Source of the DNA: an uncultured Rubritalea sp.
Lineage (GTDB): Bacteria; Verrucomicrobiota; Verrucomicrobiia; Verrucomicrobiales; Akkermansiaceae
Length of the DNA: 64,000 nt
Direction: 5' to 3'
NCBI GenBank assembly: GCA_937132085.1
Contig: CAKZNV010000248.1
Location: 38,243-102,242 of the forward strand
The notes beneath the pieces are model-generated. The model had not been told where the DNA came from. It searched no databases and saw only the letters and a list, made by a program, of their open reading frames with translations. Below, piece after piece: positions 27,624 to 37,200 of the stretch (position 1 is its first letter; every line of letters starts with the position of its first letter). The position numbers and the translations under genes were made by a program.

Positions 27624-27700
27624 AATCCATCAACCCAAGTTTCATCGTGCACAAAAATTCTGTTCAATTCTGTAAATTCTGTCCAAAAAATCAACACCCT
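27624..27700. repeat. Dispersed 'AATTCTGT' intergenic repeat, copy 1
   Basis: Contains CATCGTGCACAAAAATTCTGT followed by further AATTCTGT-type units and an A tract. A near copy including the leading ATCCAT and CATCGTGCACAAAAATT lies at 42237-42310, and a shorter one at 29036-29090. Confidence 0.65.
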
Positions 27701-27722
27701 ACACCTCTCTAAAACAAACCTC

Positions 27723-27751
27723 TTGACGTGTTCTGAAAAACAGTGTTCAAT
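27723..27751 (+). promoter_or_regulatory. Predicted lexA promoter
   Basis: TTGACG (27723-27728) and TTCAAT (27746-27751) are spaced by 17 bp and match 5/6 and 4/6 of the sigma70 consensus. The start site would be near 27758, directly at the ATG, so the mRNA could be leaderless. Confidence 0.5.
27729..27742. promoter_or_regulatory. Predicted LexA operator (SOS box)
   Basis: TGTTC-TGAA-AAACA matches the verrucomicrobial LexA consensus TGTTC-N4-GAACA (as I recall it from the literature) at 9 of 10 positions. It lies inside the predicted lexA promoter spacer, as expected for autoregulation. Confidence 0.7.
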
Positions 27752-27757
27752 TAAACC
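27744..27757. promoter_or_regulatory. Second, weaker LexA-like site
   Basis: TGTTC-AATT-AAACC matches 8 of 10 consensus positions, 15 bp after the first site, covering the predicted -10 and start region. Confidence 0.4.
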
Positions 27758-27758
27758 T

Positions 27759-28373
27759 ATGAGCAAAGGACTGACAACGAGACAACAAGAAGTTTACGAT
27801 TATTTAAAAAATGAAGCACGAATCACAGGCATCATGCCCTCCACTCGTGAAATCCAGCATCACTTCGGATTCGCCAGCCAGACCGCAGCCATGAATCACC
27901 TCCGTGCTCTGGAGAAAAAGCAAGTTATCCAACGTGTCCCAGGTAAAGCCAGAGCAGTTGTCTTCCCTGAAGAACTCGACCGTGAAGAAATTATCGACAT
28001 CCCAATCTATGGCAGCATCGCCGCAGGCATGGGAGAAGACCAAGAACAAAATAAAGAAGGCTGCATCTCCATCGATATCTGTAGCCTAGGCCTCAAGCAC
28101 AACGCCCGCACCTTCGCTCTCAAAGTTAGAGGTGAATCCATGGTCGACGCCCACATCTGTGATGGCGACACCGTCGTCCTAGAATTCCGTGAACCACGTA
28201 AAAACGACATCGTAGCCGCACTAATCGACGGTGAAACAACACTCAAACGCTACGTCATGGAAAAAGGCAAACCTTTCCTCAGAGCCGAAAACGAACTCTA
28301 CCCAGACCTAATCCCAGCCAGAGAACTAATCATCCAAGGCGTCCTAGTAGGCCTAGTAAGAAGCGCCGCCTAG
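27759..28373 (+). CDS. lexA: SOS repressor LexA
   Basis: 204 aa from ATG 27759; the track's TTG start at 27723 would fall inside the promoter. The N-terminal winged helix (LTTRQQEVYDYLK, PSTREIQHHFGF) binds the SOS box. The S24 domain has an Ala-Gly autocleavage site in YGSIAAGMGE, the catalytic Ser in VRGESMVDA and the Lys in DGETTLKRYV. It represses DNA-damage genes and is inactivated by RecA-stimulated self-cleavage. Two LexA-like boxes precede it, which implies autoregulation. Confidence 0.96.
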   Translation: MSKGLTTRQQEVYDYLKNEARITGIMPSTREIQHHFGFASQTAAMNHLRALEKKQVIQRVPGKARAVVFPEELDREEIIDIPIYGSIAAGMGEDQEQNKEGCISIDICSLGLKHNARTFALKVRGESMVDAHICDGDTVVLEFREPRKNDIVAALIDGETTLKRYVMEKGKPFLRAENELYPDLIPARELIIQGVLVGLVRSAA

Positions 28374-28390
28374 GCACTCGACTAGAGTCG

Positions 28391-28419
28391 AATTAGTGAA
28401 TTAGTGAATTAGTGAATTG
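28391..28419. repeat. 8-bp tandem repeat AATTAGTG
   Basis: AATTAGTG occurs three times in direct succession with a partial fourth unit, just after lexA. The preceding TCGACTAGAGTCGA is a short inverted repeat. Confidence 0.7.
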
Positions 28420-28490
28420 GTTACCAGTTACTGTTACATAATGTAAGACATGCTCTTCCAGCATCCATTATACACAATATAGATAACAAA

Positions 28491-28829
28491 ATGGAATCAT
28501 CTCAGTTCATATCCTACGCTCACCAGGAGTTAGCTCGTAAGCGTATCATCAAATACGCCTCTCAGTATAAAGATGTAAATATGGCAAAACTGATCGGAGC
28601 AGATGAAGATCATTTTCCGTTCATAGTCGATGACGGATCTACAGTCTCAGTCTGCTTTTGGAATCCATACTCGGGGATCATGATGCACTTAGATGAAGAT
28701 CAAGTCAGAGAACACGCTACATTAGAATACCTTCGAGAGCATACCTATCCTATATTCAGTAGCTTCAAGGCCGCAGAAAATCATTCAGCGAAACGAGAAT
28801 GGCCCCGTAAAAATCAACTCACAGAATAA
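28491..28829 (+). CDS. Hypothetical small soluble protein
   Basis: 112 aa, no signal peptide or membrane span. Mixed helix/strand composition with a helical N-terminus (AHQELARKRIIKYAS), a central strand region (FPFIVDDGSTVSVCFWNP) and a basic tail. I recognise no family. It stands alone after lexA, so it is worth checking for SOS control, but I see no LexA box before it. Moderately sure it is coding because of its ATG start, length and normal composition. Confidence 0.5.
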   Translation: MESSQFISYAHQELARKRIIKYASQYKDVNMAKLIGADEDHFPFIVDDGSTVSVCFWNPYSGIMMHLDEDQVREHATLEYLREHTYPIFSSFKAAENHSAKREWPRKNQLTE

Positions 28830-29035
28830 GAGATAATTTACGACTAACAGCTGCTTAGCTTACAAAGTAAAAGCTAGTCCCCATCACTCTAAATTTCATG
28901 AGGATTCGTCGAAAAAGTTTCATCATGCTGGTTCCGCATAACTCAGCGCCTTCCACTAGCGGAGCAAGCCCCGCAACTGCAGTGATGGTTCAAAAGCTCC
29001 ATCGTCCACCCACAAGACACAGCCCAGAAGATCAC

Positions 29036-29090
29036 AACCCAAGCAAAATTCTGTTAATCCTGCCAAATTCTGAAATTCTGTATAAAAAGT
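29036..29090. repeat. Dispersed 'AATTCTGT' intergenic repeat, copy 2 (short)
   Basis: AAAATTCTGTTAATCCTGCCAAATTCTGAAATTCTGT resembles the core of the copies at 27624 and 42237 but lacks their CATCGTGC leader. The 64-aa ORF at 28898-29092 that covers it is probably not a gene. Confidence 0.55.
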
Positions 29091-29106
29091 GAATCCTCAA
29101 AAAACT

Positions 29107-29850
29107 CTACTCCTCAGCCAACAACTTCGCTAAATCTTCCAAGCTGATCAGCTTCTCCAGAATAGCCTCTCGACCAATCGTCTTAAGATCCATCGCTGGA
29201 ATAGCGTTAGTCAGATCTATCTTACCGGAACGGATTCTCCTCAACGCAGACAAATGAGCTCCACAGCCAAGTCTCTGACCGATATCGTGAACATAGGTGC
29301 GAACATAAAAACCCTTAGAACTCTCCACAGTGAAATCAACTTCTGGTAACTCAGTGCGGTGAATCTGATAGCTCTCCACTCTCACAGGACGCGGATCTCT
29401 CTCCACTACTTTCCCCTGTCTAGCTAACTTATACAGACGGACCCCATCCTTCTTAACTGCTGAAACCATTGGTGGGATTTGCTCAAAAGCCCCAACATAC
29501 TCCTTAAAGACATCATCCACTTCCTGATCAGAAAATGCGGGCACCTCCTTTTCTTCGATAGGATCACCTTCAGCATCTTGTGAGTCTGTCACGATCCCTA
29601 GCTTCATCGTCCCATCATAGACCTTAACATTTGCCATCAGTAGATCCTGCAGCTTGGTCGCTTTATTGATCAGCAAGACCAGCACACCAGTAGCCATAGG
29701 ATCTAGCGTCCCAGCGTGACCAATTTTCCTAATCTTCAGTGCTCCACGAGCGATCGCTACCACATCATGCGATGTCATATCCTGCGCTTTATCGATTACT
29801 AAAACTCCACTCGGCAAGCTATCTGCGTCTTCTTTTTGTCTTCTACCCAT
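29107..29850 (-). CDS. truB: tRNA pseudouridine(55) synthase TruB
   Basis: 247 aa. It isomerises U55 in the T-loop of tRNAs. Motif I GVLVIDKAQDMTSHDVV and the catalytic motif GHAGTLDPMATGVL, whose Asp attacks the uracil, are present, as are RLYKLARQGK and SSKGFYVRTYVHDIG. The C-terminal PUA-like region is short, as in compact TruB forms. It is four bases downstream of nrnA, a common pairing in bacteria (rbfA-nrnA-truB). Confidence 0.96.
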   Translation of the reverse strand: MGRRQKEDADSLPSGVLVIDKAQDMTSHDVVAIARGALKIRKIGHAGTLDPMATGVLVLLINKATKLQDLLMANVKVYDGTMKLGIVTDSQDAEGDPIEEKEVPAFSDQEVDDVFKEYVGAFEQIPPMVSAVKKDGVRLYKLARQGKVVERDPRPVRVESYQIHRTELPEVDFTVESSKGFYVRTYVHDIGQRLGCGAHLSALRRIRSGKIDLTNAIPAMDLKTIGREAILEKLISLEDLAKLLAEE

Positions 29851-29854
29851 CTGT

Positions 29855-30868
29855 TTATTTTAATCTGTTAGTTACTTCTGCGATCACCTTTGCACGAGCA
29901 TCAGCGATTGGTCCTTCCATACGAATCCCTGCCGCCTTGGCATGTCCGCCACCACCGAATACTTGCGCAACTTCACAGGCATCAAGCGAATCCACTCCTG
30001 AGCGAACACTCACTCGGATCGATTCATCAGCTAGCTCCTCAAAATACAGCGCCACTGTGACACCATCGATACTGCGGATCATATTAATCAGATCTTCACT
30101 ATCGTCTGGCTTAAGATCCAGCTCATGCTTCACGCTTAGAAGTAACTGCCAATCTGCAATTCTACCACAGTCTGACATTTCGAGTGTATTAAGCAGTGAA
30201 CGAATCAATGCAATCCTGCGGAATGGATGACTATCATAAGTCAGTTCATTAATCTTACCCACATCCACACCTCGGCGCACGAGATCCGCAGCCATTTCGT
30301 ATGTGGCAGCAGTCGTCCCACTGTATTTAAACGATCCTGTATCAGTCGAAACTGCCACATAGATCGAGTCACGAGACTCAGCAGTGAATGGCATATCTTC
30401 CTGCGTCAAAAGATCATAAAGGATTTGCCCAGTCGCTGGTGAGACAGAGTCAATGTGATTCAAATCGCCGTAGCCTGGATTTGACTTGTGATGGTCGATA
30501 TTAATCCATGTCTTAGCATTGGCAGCCATTTTGAGAGCATTTTCGCCGAGTCGTGGCTTATTGGCACAGTCCACTGCAATAGCTACATCAACATCTAGCA
30601 CAACATCACTAGGAGTATTCACTCTATCAGCACTTGGTAAAAATGCCAAACTATCAGGCACTCCGTCCTCATTGATCATCGTTACTTTCTTACCCATCGC
30701 CTCAAGCGCACTACCTAGCGCTATCGTAGATCCGATCGCATCACCATCAGGGCGAACATGGCTCAAAATCACAAACGAGTCATTGGCTTTCAGCGCCTCC
30801 GCTATCTCTCCTAAAGAATTCATAAACGCATCGTCTAACACCATCGCTAAAAGGCAAGTTTTTTGCAT
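29855..30868 (-). CDS. nrnA: DHH-family phosphoesterase, NrnA-type oligoribonuclease/pAp phosphatase
   Basis: 337 aa as tracked; an internal ATG giving MNSLGEIAEALK (start 30823) fits family N-termini better. The DHH domain has VILSHVRPDGDAIGS with metal-binding His/Asp, VDCANKPR and NIDHHKSNPGYGD. The C-terminal DHHA1 domain has the substrate-binding FGGGGHAKAAGIRM. NrnA degrades short oligoribonucleotides to mononucleotides and dephosphorylates pAp, in the cytoplasm. Its gene overlaps no neighbour and precedes truB by four bases. Confidence 0.93.
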   Translation of the reverse strand: MQKTCLLAMVLDDAFMNSLGEIAEALKANDSFVILSHVRPDGDAIGSTIALGSALEAMGKKVTMINEDGVPDSLAFLPSADRVNTPSDVVLDVDVAIAVDCANKPRLGENALKMAANAKTWINIDHHKSNPGYGDLNHIDSVSPATGQILYDLLTQEDMPFTAESRDSIYVAVSTDTGSFKYSGTTAATYEMAADLVRRGVDVGKINELTYDSHPFRRIALIRSLLNTLEMSDCGRIADWQLLLSVKHELDLKPDDSEDLINMIRSIDGVTVALYFEELADESIRVSVRSGVDSLDACEVAQVFGGGGHAKAAGIRMEGPIADARAKVIAEVTNRLK

Positions 30869-30993
30869 GGCTTAACCCAGTATTATCACTCCCACACCTC
30901 CACTCACCTCGGTAGATTAAATTATCAGCCCTATTAAATAAGCCTGCTAATTGATTGCTATTTCTAAATCAACTCCTTAGCATCTGAACACAC

Positions 30994-32052
30994 ATGCAGC
31001 ACCTAGAGACTATTACTTTTCCTCATGATATCAGTGAGTTTTCAGACATTATCGATGTCCGTTCACCCGAGGAATATGAACTCGACCACATCCCTGGTTC
31101 GATCAATCTCCCGGTCCTAGATGATCTCGAACGCAAAGAAGTAGGCACGATCTATAAGGATAATCCCTTTGAAGCCAGGCGACTAGGAGCAGGATATGTT
31201 TCTGCCAATGCAGCAAAACACCTACAAACCATCTTAGCTGATAAACCTCCTGAGTATAGACCTCTCCTCTACTGCTGGAGAGGTGGTATGCGTTCACGCT
31301 CATTCACCATGATCCTAAAATCAATCGGCTGGAAAGCACATCTGATCCGTGGTGGATACAGGACATTTCGCCAACACGTAGTGGCTGAAATCGATGAATT
31401 TTTCAACAGTGAATCACTCAATCTCCAAGTCCTCTCAGGGCTCACTGGTGTAGGGAAAACACGATTACTCAAAGCCATAGAAGCTGAAGGTGGACAAATC
31501 ATCGACCTCGAAGGACTAGCCAATCACAAAGGATCACTCCTAGGTGAATCACCAACTAGCGGCCAACCACTACAAAAGAAATTCGAAACCCTATTGTGGC
31601 ATCACACTTCTCAGCTAGATCTCAACAAACCAATTTTCATCGAAGCCGAGAGCAACAGAATCGGTAATGTTCATTGTCCTCCAGCTCTATGGAAAGCTTT
31701 AAATGGTGCTCGCGTAGTAAATGTTAACCTACCTACTAAGGAACGCATCAAACTACTCCGCGAAGATTACCCACATTTTCAAGATAGCCCTGATGAGCTT
31801 CGCAAGTTACTCGAGGTGCTAGTTAGACTACGCGGCAATGAAACTGTCGATCAATGGAAAGCGCAAGTTGATGCTAGAGAATGGGATGCATTCGTCGAAT
31901 CCATCTTAATCAACCACTATGATCTGTGCTACAGAAAACCTGGTCATGAGAAATCCAACTACCAAGAAGTGACTGCCAATATTGAAGTAAAGGATGCTAG
32001 CCCTAGCAGTTATAGAGAAACGGCTAAGCAGATATTGTCCTCATCTTATTAA
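30994..32052 (+). CDS. selU: tRNA 2-selenouridine synthase
   Basis: 352 aa, also called MnmH/YbbB. It replaces sulfur by selenium on wobble 2-thiouridine of tRNAs, through a geranylated intermediate. The N-terminal rhodanese domain has DVRSPEEYELDHIPGS and the active Cys in LLYCWRGGMRSRSF near residue 91; the C-terminal P-loop domain has LSGLTGVGKTRLL near residue 146. Together they are diagnostic. Selenium use would need selenophosphate synthase (selD) elsewhere. It is divergent from nrnA. Confidence 0.95.
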   Translation: MQHLETITFPHDISEFSDIIDVRSPEEYELDHIPGSINLPVLDDLERKEVGTIYKDNPFEARRLGAGYVSANAAKHLQTILADKPPEYRPLLYCWRGGMRSRSFTMILKSIGWKAHLIRGGYRTFRQHVVAEIDEFFNSESLNLQVLSGLTGVGKTRLLKAIEAEGGQIIDLEGLANHKGSLLGESPTSGQPLQKKFETLLWHHTSQLDLNKPIFIEAESNRIGNVHCPPALWKALNGARVVNVNLPTKERIKLLREDYPHFQDSPDELRKLLEVLVRLRGNETVDQWKAQVDAREWDAFVESILINHYDLCYRKPGHEKSNYQEVTANIEVKDASPSSYRETAKQILSSSY

Positions 32053-32112
32053 TGGGGCGGTAATTTCATTATTTGGTTGCAGTTTTTCACAGCATGACCC
32101 ACAAGTCACCTC

Positions 32113-33183
32113 GTGATCACCGAAAATTTAACAGAGAGTTCTGAAAAGCCTACAACTAAGGCAGATGTTTACAGTAACCCGAAAGAATGGCGTAAAATAG
32201 TAGTGAAATACCAAAAACCTTGCCTTAAAAAGGCAGCATTTCAAATCGCTAATACATTGATCCCTCTTTTACTTTGCTGGATCGGGATGGCTTACACTTA
32301 TGAGAAATCATTTTGGCTCACATTACCACTTATTCTCATCGCTGGAGGACTAGTCATTCGCACCTTCATTATCTTTCACGACTGTGGTCACCAGTCATTC
32401 TTTAAATCCCGTAAAGCCAATGACATCCTCGGATATATCACCGGCATACTCACCTTCACACCCTACAGGTTTTGGCACTGGGAGCACGGTGTTCACCACT
32501 CTACCGCTGGAAATTTAGACCACAGAGAAGAAGGCGATGTCTGGACAATGACTGTCGAGGAATATGAAGCATCCTCTAAAGGAATAAAATTCGCTTACCG
32601 ACTCGTTCGTAGCCCATTCATACTCTTCACCATTGGACCTATGTTCTTATTTTTAATCTGGCAGAGATTCTCTGTAAAGAGAGCAAAGATGCGTGACCGC
32701 CGCTCAGTATGGTGGACGAATCTCGGCGTAGCTGGCATGGTAGCACTTGGCTGCTGGTTACTAGGATGGCAAAAATATGTAGTTCTTCAGCTCTGCATTA
32801 GCGCTATCGCCACTACAGCGGGCGTCTGGATGTTCTATGTCCAACACCAGTTTGAGGACGTTTATTGGTCACGGAAAAAGGACTGGAACTTCGCCGCAGC
32901 GGCACTCGAAGGAAGCTCATACTACAAGCTCCCTAAGATCCTCCAGTGGTTCACTGGCAACATCGGTTTCCACCACATCCACCACCTCAGCTCACGTATA
33001 CCTAACTACATGCTAGAAGAATGCCATAATGCAGAACCTCTTTTCCAAGAAGTCCCCTGCCTCACCATCGGCAAAAGCCTTGCATGTGCGAAGCTAAGAC
33101 TACTCGATGAAGAGAACAACCGACTAGTCGGATTCAAGTATCTGAAAGAGTATCGCAAAAACAACTCTACGAGTGCTGCCTAA
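32113..33183 (+). CDS. Membrane fatty acid desaturase
   Basis: 356 aa from a GTG start. The three histidine boxes of membrane di-iron acyl desaturases are intact: HDCGH near residue 91, HGVHH near 126 and HHIHH near 291, separated by four membrane spans. FTPYRFWHWEHGVHHSTAGN is typical of acyl-lipid (omega-3/delta-12-like) desaturases. It would introduce a double bond into membrane lipids using a ferredoxin-type donor. Regiospecificity cannot be read. It is a single gene between selU and sdhB. Confidence 0.92.
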   Translation: MITENLTESSEKPTTKADVYSNPKEWRKIVVKYQKPCLKKAAFQIANTLIPLLLCWIGMAYTYEKSFWLTLPLILIAGGLVIRTFIIFHDCGHQSFFKSRKANDILGYITGILTFTPYRFWHWEHGVHHSTAGNLDHREEGDVWTMTVEEYEASSKGIKFAYRLVRSPFILFTIGPMFLFLIWQRFSVKRAKMRDRRSVWWTNLGVAGMVALGCWLLGWQKYVVLQLCISAIATTAGVWMFYVQHQFEDVYWSRKKDWNFAAAALEGSSYYKLPKILQWFTGNIGFHHIHHLSSRIPNYMLEECHNAEPLFQEVPCLTIGKSLACAKLRLLDEENNRLVGFKYLKEYRKNNSTSAA

Positions 33184-33279
33184 GCAGACAATCGAACCAG
33201 TTTCTAATGGTTCAAAATTATTAACAATTCAACTTCACAGGATTAGCTATTCATGCTAATTTTTGCTCAGAAATTCACT

Positions 33280-34041
33280 ATGGCTAATTTAAATCTAACG
33301 CTCAAAGTCTGGCGCCAAGCAAACGCAAAGGACAAAGGAAAGATCGAAACCTACGATGCAAAATCAATCCCTCAGGAAGCATCGTTCCTAGAAATGCTCG
33401 ACATCGTAAATGAGCGTATCATCGAAGACGGCAATGACCCAATCCACTTTGACCACGACTGTCGTGAAGGCATCTGTGGTATGTGCTCACTCACGATCAA
33501 CGGTGTCCCTCACAGCAAAGAAACTGGTATCACTACTTGCCAGCTTCACATGCGTAAATTCAACGATGGTGAGACTATCTGGATTGAACCATTCAGAGCG
33601 AAAGCATTCCCAGTCGTAAAAGACCTCGTTGTCGATCGTCAAGCATTTGACCGCATCATGGCTTCAGGTGGTTTCATCGATGTCCGCACTGGCTCAGCTC
33701 CAGACGCGAACTCAATGCCTGTCGACAAGAAGATTGCTGACGAAGTATTTGACGCAGCAGCTTGTATCGGTTGTGGTGCATGTGTGGCAGCTTGTAAGAA
33801 CGGTAGCGCTATGCTCTTCGTTTCTGCTAAAGCAGCTCACCTCAATAAGCTTCCACAGGGTAAACCTGAGAAGAACAAGCGCACACTTTCAATGGTTAGA
33901 CAAATGGATTCCGAAGGCTTCGGTAACTGCACTAACCAATACGAATGTGAAGCAGTCTGTCCTAAAGAGATCAGCGCTGACAACATCGCTAAACTCAACC
34001 GTGACTTCGCTATCGCAGCAGCTAAAGAAGCACTCGTATAA
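33280..34041 (+). CDS. sdhB: Succinate dehydrogenase / fumarate reductase iron-sulfur subunit
   Basis: I start at ATG 33280 ([11 protein letters not shown], 253 aa); the track adds nine residues. The N-terminal plant-type ferredoxin domain has [15 protein letters not shown] for the 2Fe-2S centre; the C-terminal domain has [13 protein letters not shown] and [16 protein letters not shown] for the 4Fe-4S and 3Fe-4S centres. It matches the subunit B type that pairs with a single SdhC membrane subunit. sdhA and sdhC are not next to it, which is unusual. A strong terminator follows. Confidence 0.94.
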   Translation: MANLNLTLKVWRQANAKDKGKIETYDAKSIPQEASFLEMLDIVNERIIEDGNDPIHFDHDCREGICGMCSLTINGVPHSKETGITTCQLHMRKFNDGETIWIEPFRAKAFPVVKDLVVDRQAFDRIMASGGFIDVRTGSAPDANSMPVDKKIADEVFDAAACIGCGACVAACKNGSAMLFVSAKAAHLNKLPQGKPEKNKRTLSMVRQMDSEGFGNCTNQYECEAVCPKEISADNIAKLNRDFAIAAAKEALV

Positions 34042-34092
34042 ATATATTTTCAGAAACTAAGATAGAAATATCTAGTTTCGTGTAATTTATCT

Positions 34093-34130
34093 ACCACCAG
34101 CTAAGTAATTAGCTGGTGGTTTTATTTTTT
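34093..34130 (+). terminator. Rho-independent terminator after sdhB
   Basis: ACCACCAGCTAA pairs with TTAGCTGGTGGT over 12 perfect bases with loop GTAA, followed by TTTATTTTTT. It isolates sdhB from the tricorn-like gene. Confidence 0.9.
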
Positions 34131-34202
34131 ACACAAATAACAAAAACGATACCGCTAAGCATTTAGCACTAATACAACACTTTTCAGACAATCTAAAATT
34201 TT

Positions 34203-37200
34203 ATGACTCATTCAGTAATCAAATCATTCTGCTTCACTCTCGCTCTGGGGTCCACAGCTCTCTCTAAAACGGAGATGCTCATGCCTGTGACTCCCACAGT
34301 CTCACCAGATGGTAAAACAATCGTCTTCTCATGGGAAGACGATCTCTGGATGAAGTCCACTGACCCAGCTGATAAGTCAGACGCAGTCCGCCTCACTATT
34401 CACCCAGCTAGAGAGCTGAACCCGACCTTCTCACCTGACGGGAAAACAATCTACTACAACTCTAATAAAGAAGGTAGCTTCCAGGTCTGGTCAATGCTCG
34501 CCGATTCTTCTGGTCAACCTAAGCAAATCACATTTAGCTCAAACTCAAACCTGATCGAAGACATCAGCAATGATGGATCAGAAGTCCTTTACCGATCAGT
34601 CAGAGACTTTCCTGGCAGAATCCCTTACCGCCTCTACACTCAGAAACTAGGTGAAAAAGTCCCTGAACAACTCGTCTTCAATGCCCATGGAAAAGACGGC
34701 AAGCTATCTCCTGACGGCAGCAAGATCTTATTCACAAGAGAGGGTGTGAACCCATACCGTAAAGGATATAAAGGCACACAGGCTTCACAAATCTGGCTTT
34801 ACGACAAAACGAACGATTCATTTAGTGAACCAGTAAAGGACGACATGGGATGTCGCAGCCCAATCTTCATGAGGGATGGATCAGGTTTCTACTATGTATC
34901 AGGCAAAAGCGGAAACTTCAACCTCTGGAAGCATGAGTTCAATGGATCTAAGAACACTCAAATCACAGAATACAAAGAAAACTCAGTCATGTTCCCAGAG
35001 CTTTCACATGATGGCTCAACTCTGATTTTCAGAAAGCTATTCAGTTTCTATAAATACGACACAGCTACTGGAAAAATTGATCAAATCAAGCTGCATCATA
35101 ATCTTGATATCAATAGTAAAGACAAACAGGATTACACCATTAAAAGAACAAGCGACGCTGACTTTTCACCTTCTGGTCTAGAAATCGTCTTCGCTAGCAA
35201 TGGCGACCTCTATGCCATGGATACCGTCCTCAGAGAGCCTAAGCGTTTGACTTATAGCAAAGCATACGAGTCTAACACATTCTTTGGAGACAAAGGAAAA
35301 GCGGTTTACCACCTCTTCGATGACGGAGTCAAAACCTCCATCAATACTCTTACTAAAAAGGATAAGTCGCAGTTTTGGTGGAATGCTACCGATCTAATTT
35401 CTACCACCCTCATTAGCTCTGAGAGCACCATCAGCTCCTTCACTCCTAGTCCAGATGGCAAGAAGATAGCTTACACTACCGATGATGGAAAACTCTACAG
35501 CTTTAATTTAAAGTCAAAAGTAAGCCAGCTCATCGCAAGCTCATGGAGCACACCTAGCTTCGATTGGTCACCAGACTCTAAATGGATCACCTATTCACTT
35601 CAGGACAACAACTTCAACAGCGATATCTTCCTAGCTCCGCTCGATGGATCAGTAGCCCCAGTCAATATTACAAAGCACCCAGACAACGAATTTGCACCAG
35701 CCTTTTCGCCTGACGGAAAGAAAATCGCATTCATGGGCAGACGACGCGGCACTAGCTACGACCTCTACTATGTAGACCTCACACCATCAGGATCTGAGAA
35801 AACTTCTCGTGAAAAGAAGCTTGAGGCAGCTAAGAAGGTGATGAAAAAAGACCCAATCTATAACACACCTGCAGCCAAGCTGAAAAAAGCTATCAACAAG
35901 CTAGCACCTAAAAAGACTCCGAAAACAGAGCCTAAAAAAGCTGATCCTAAAAAAGCACCTGCTAAGCCGGATCCAGCCAAACCTGCGCCAGCTAAACCTG
36001 TGCAGCCGAAGCCAGAAGCTGAGAAGAAAGAACTGAAGAAGGTAGAAAAGAAAGAAGTGAAAACAAGTCTTTCTGAGTCTAATTACGATCTCGACGACAT
36101 CCAAAAACGCATAGTGAGACTCCCTATGAAGGGTGTCACTCCTACTCGATACTTCTGGAAGCATGACTCTGGATCAATTCTAGTGCATAGCTCATCCTTT
36201 GGTAAAGCTACCTACGCTCTCAATATAACAAGCAAGAAAGCAGCCAAATATATTGAGACATCAGGTTCACCAATTCGTATTGAAAAAAATGGCACTATCT
36301 ATTGGCTAACAGATGGAGTTCCAGCTGTCGTCAAAGGTGGTAGATCGACCAAATACACATTTTCAGCTCAATCTGAATTCTCCACAAGCAACTACAATAG
36401 ACACATCTTCCGAGTGATCTGGAGAACAATGAGAGACGGCTTCTATGATGAGCACCTAAATGGTAAAAACTGGGATGCAATTCTCGCTAGATATGAAGAT
36501 GCTGCAGCTCAGACAAAGAGCCCAGAATCATTCGACCGTATTGTGTCAATGCTTCTCGGTGAACTCAACGCCTCGCACACTGGATACACCAATAATAAGA
36601 AATCACTCTGGCAGAAAAAAGTTCCATGGTCAGAAGAGATGAGACACCTAGGCCTCAAATATGCTCAAAAAGTAGACGGTTGGCATGTAAATCAAGTCCT
36701 CCCTACTGGACCTACCGATAAAGAAGTCAGCCGAGTAAAAGTCGGTGAAATCATCACAGCCATCAACGGAGTTGCTGTTAATGACACAACTATCGAATAC
36801 GATGTGCTTTGGGGTCAACTTAAGGACAACATCAAACTAAAGGTAAAAGGAATCGATGGCAAAGAACGCACCGTAACTATCATCGGCATCACCTATCGTA
36901 TGGCATCTGCACTCATCGCTGAAGCTGTGATCGAAGACAGAAAAGAACAGGTCGAAAAACTCAGTAATGGCAAACTAGGATACATTCATATTTCTAGAAT
37001 GATGTGGGATGAATTCGAAAAGTTTGAACAACACCTCTACGAGAATGGTGCAGGTAAAGACGGTATCGTGATCGATGTTAGAGACAACGGTGGCGGATTC
37101 ACCACTGACCACCTTCTCACAGCGCTCACTCAGCCTCGTCACGCATACACCATCCCTAGAAACGGTGGTCGTGGATATCCTCAAGACAGATTCGTTTACG

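Noticed and set aside
28391-28419. CRISPR array
   Set aside because: The 8-bp units are contiguous without spacers.
28898-29092. 64-aa ORF before truB
   Set aside because: It runs through the AATTCTGT repeat, has odd low-complexity content and no family or start signal; treated as noncoding.
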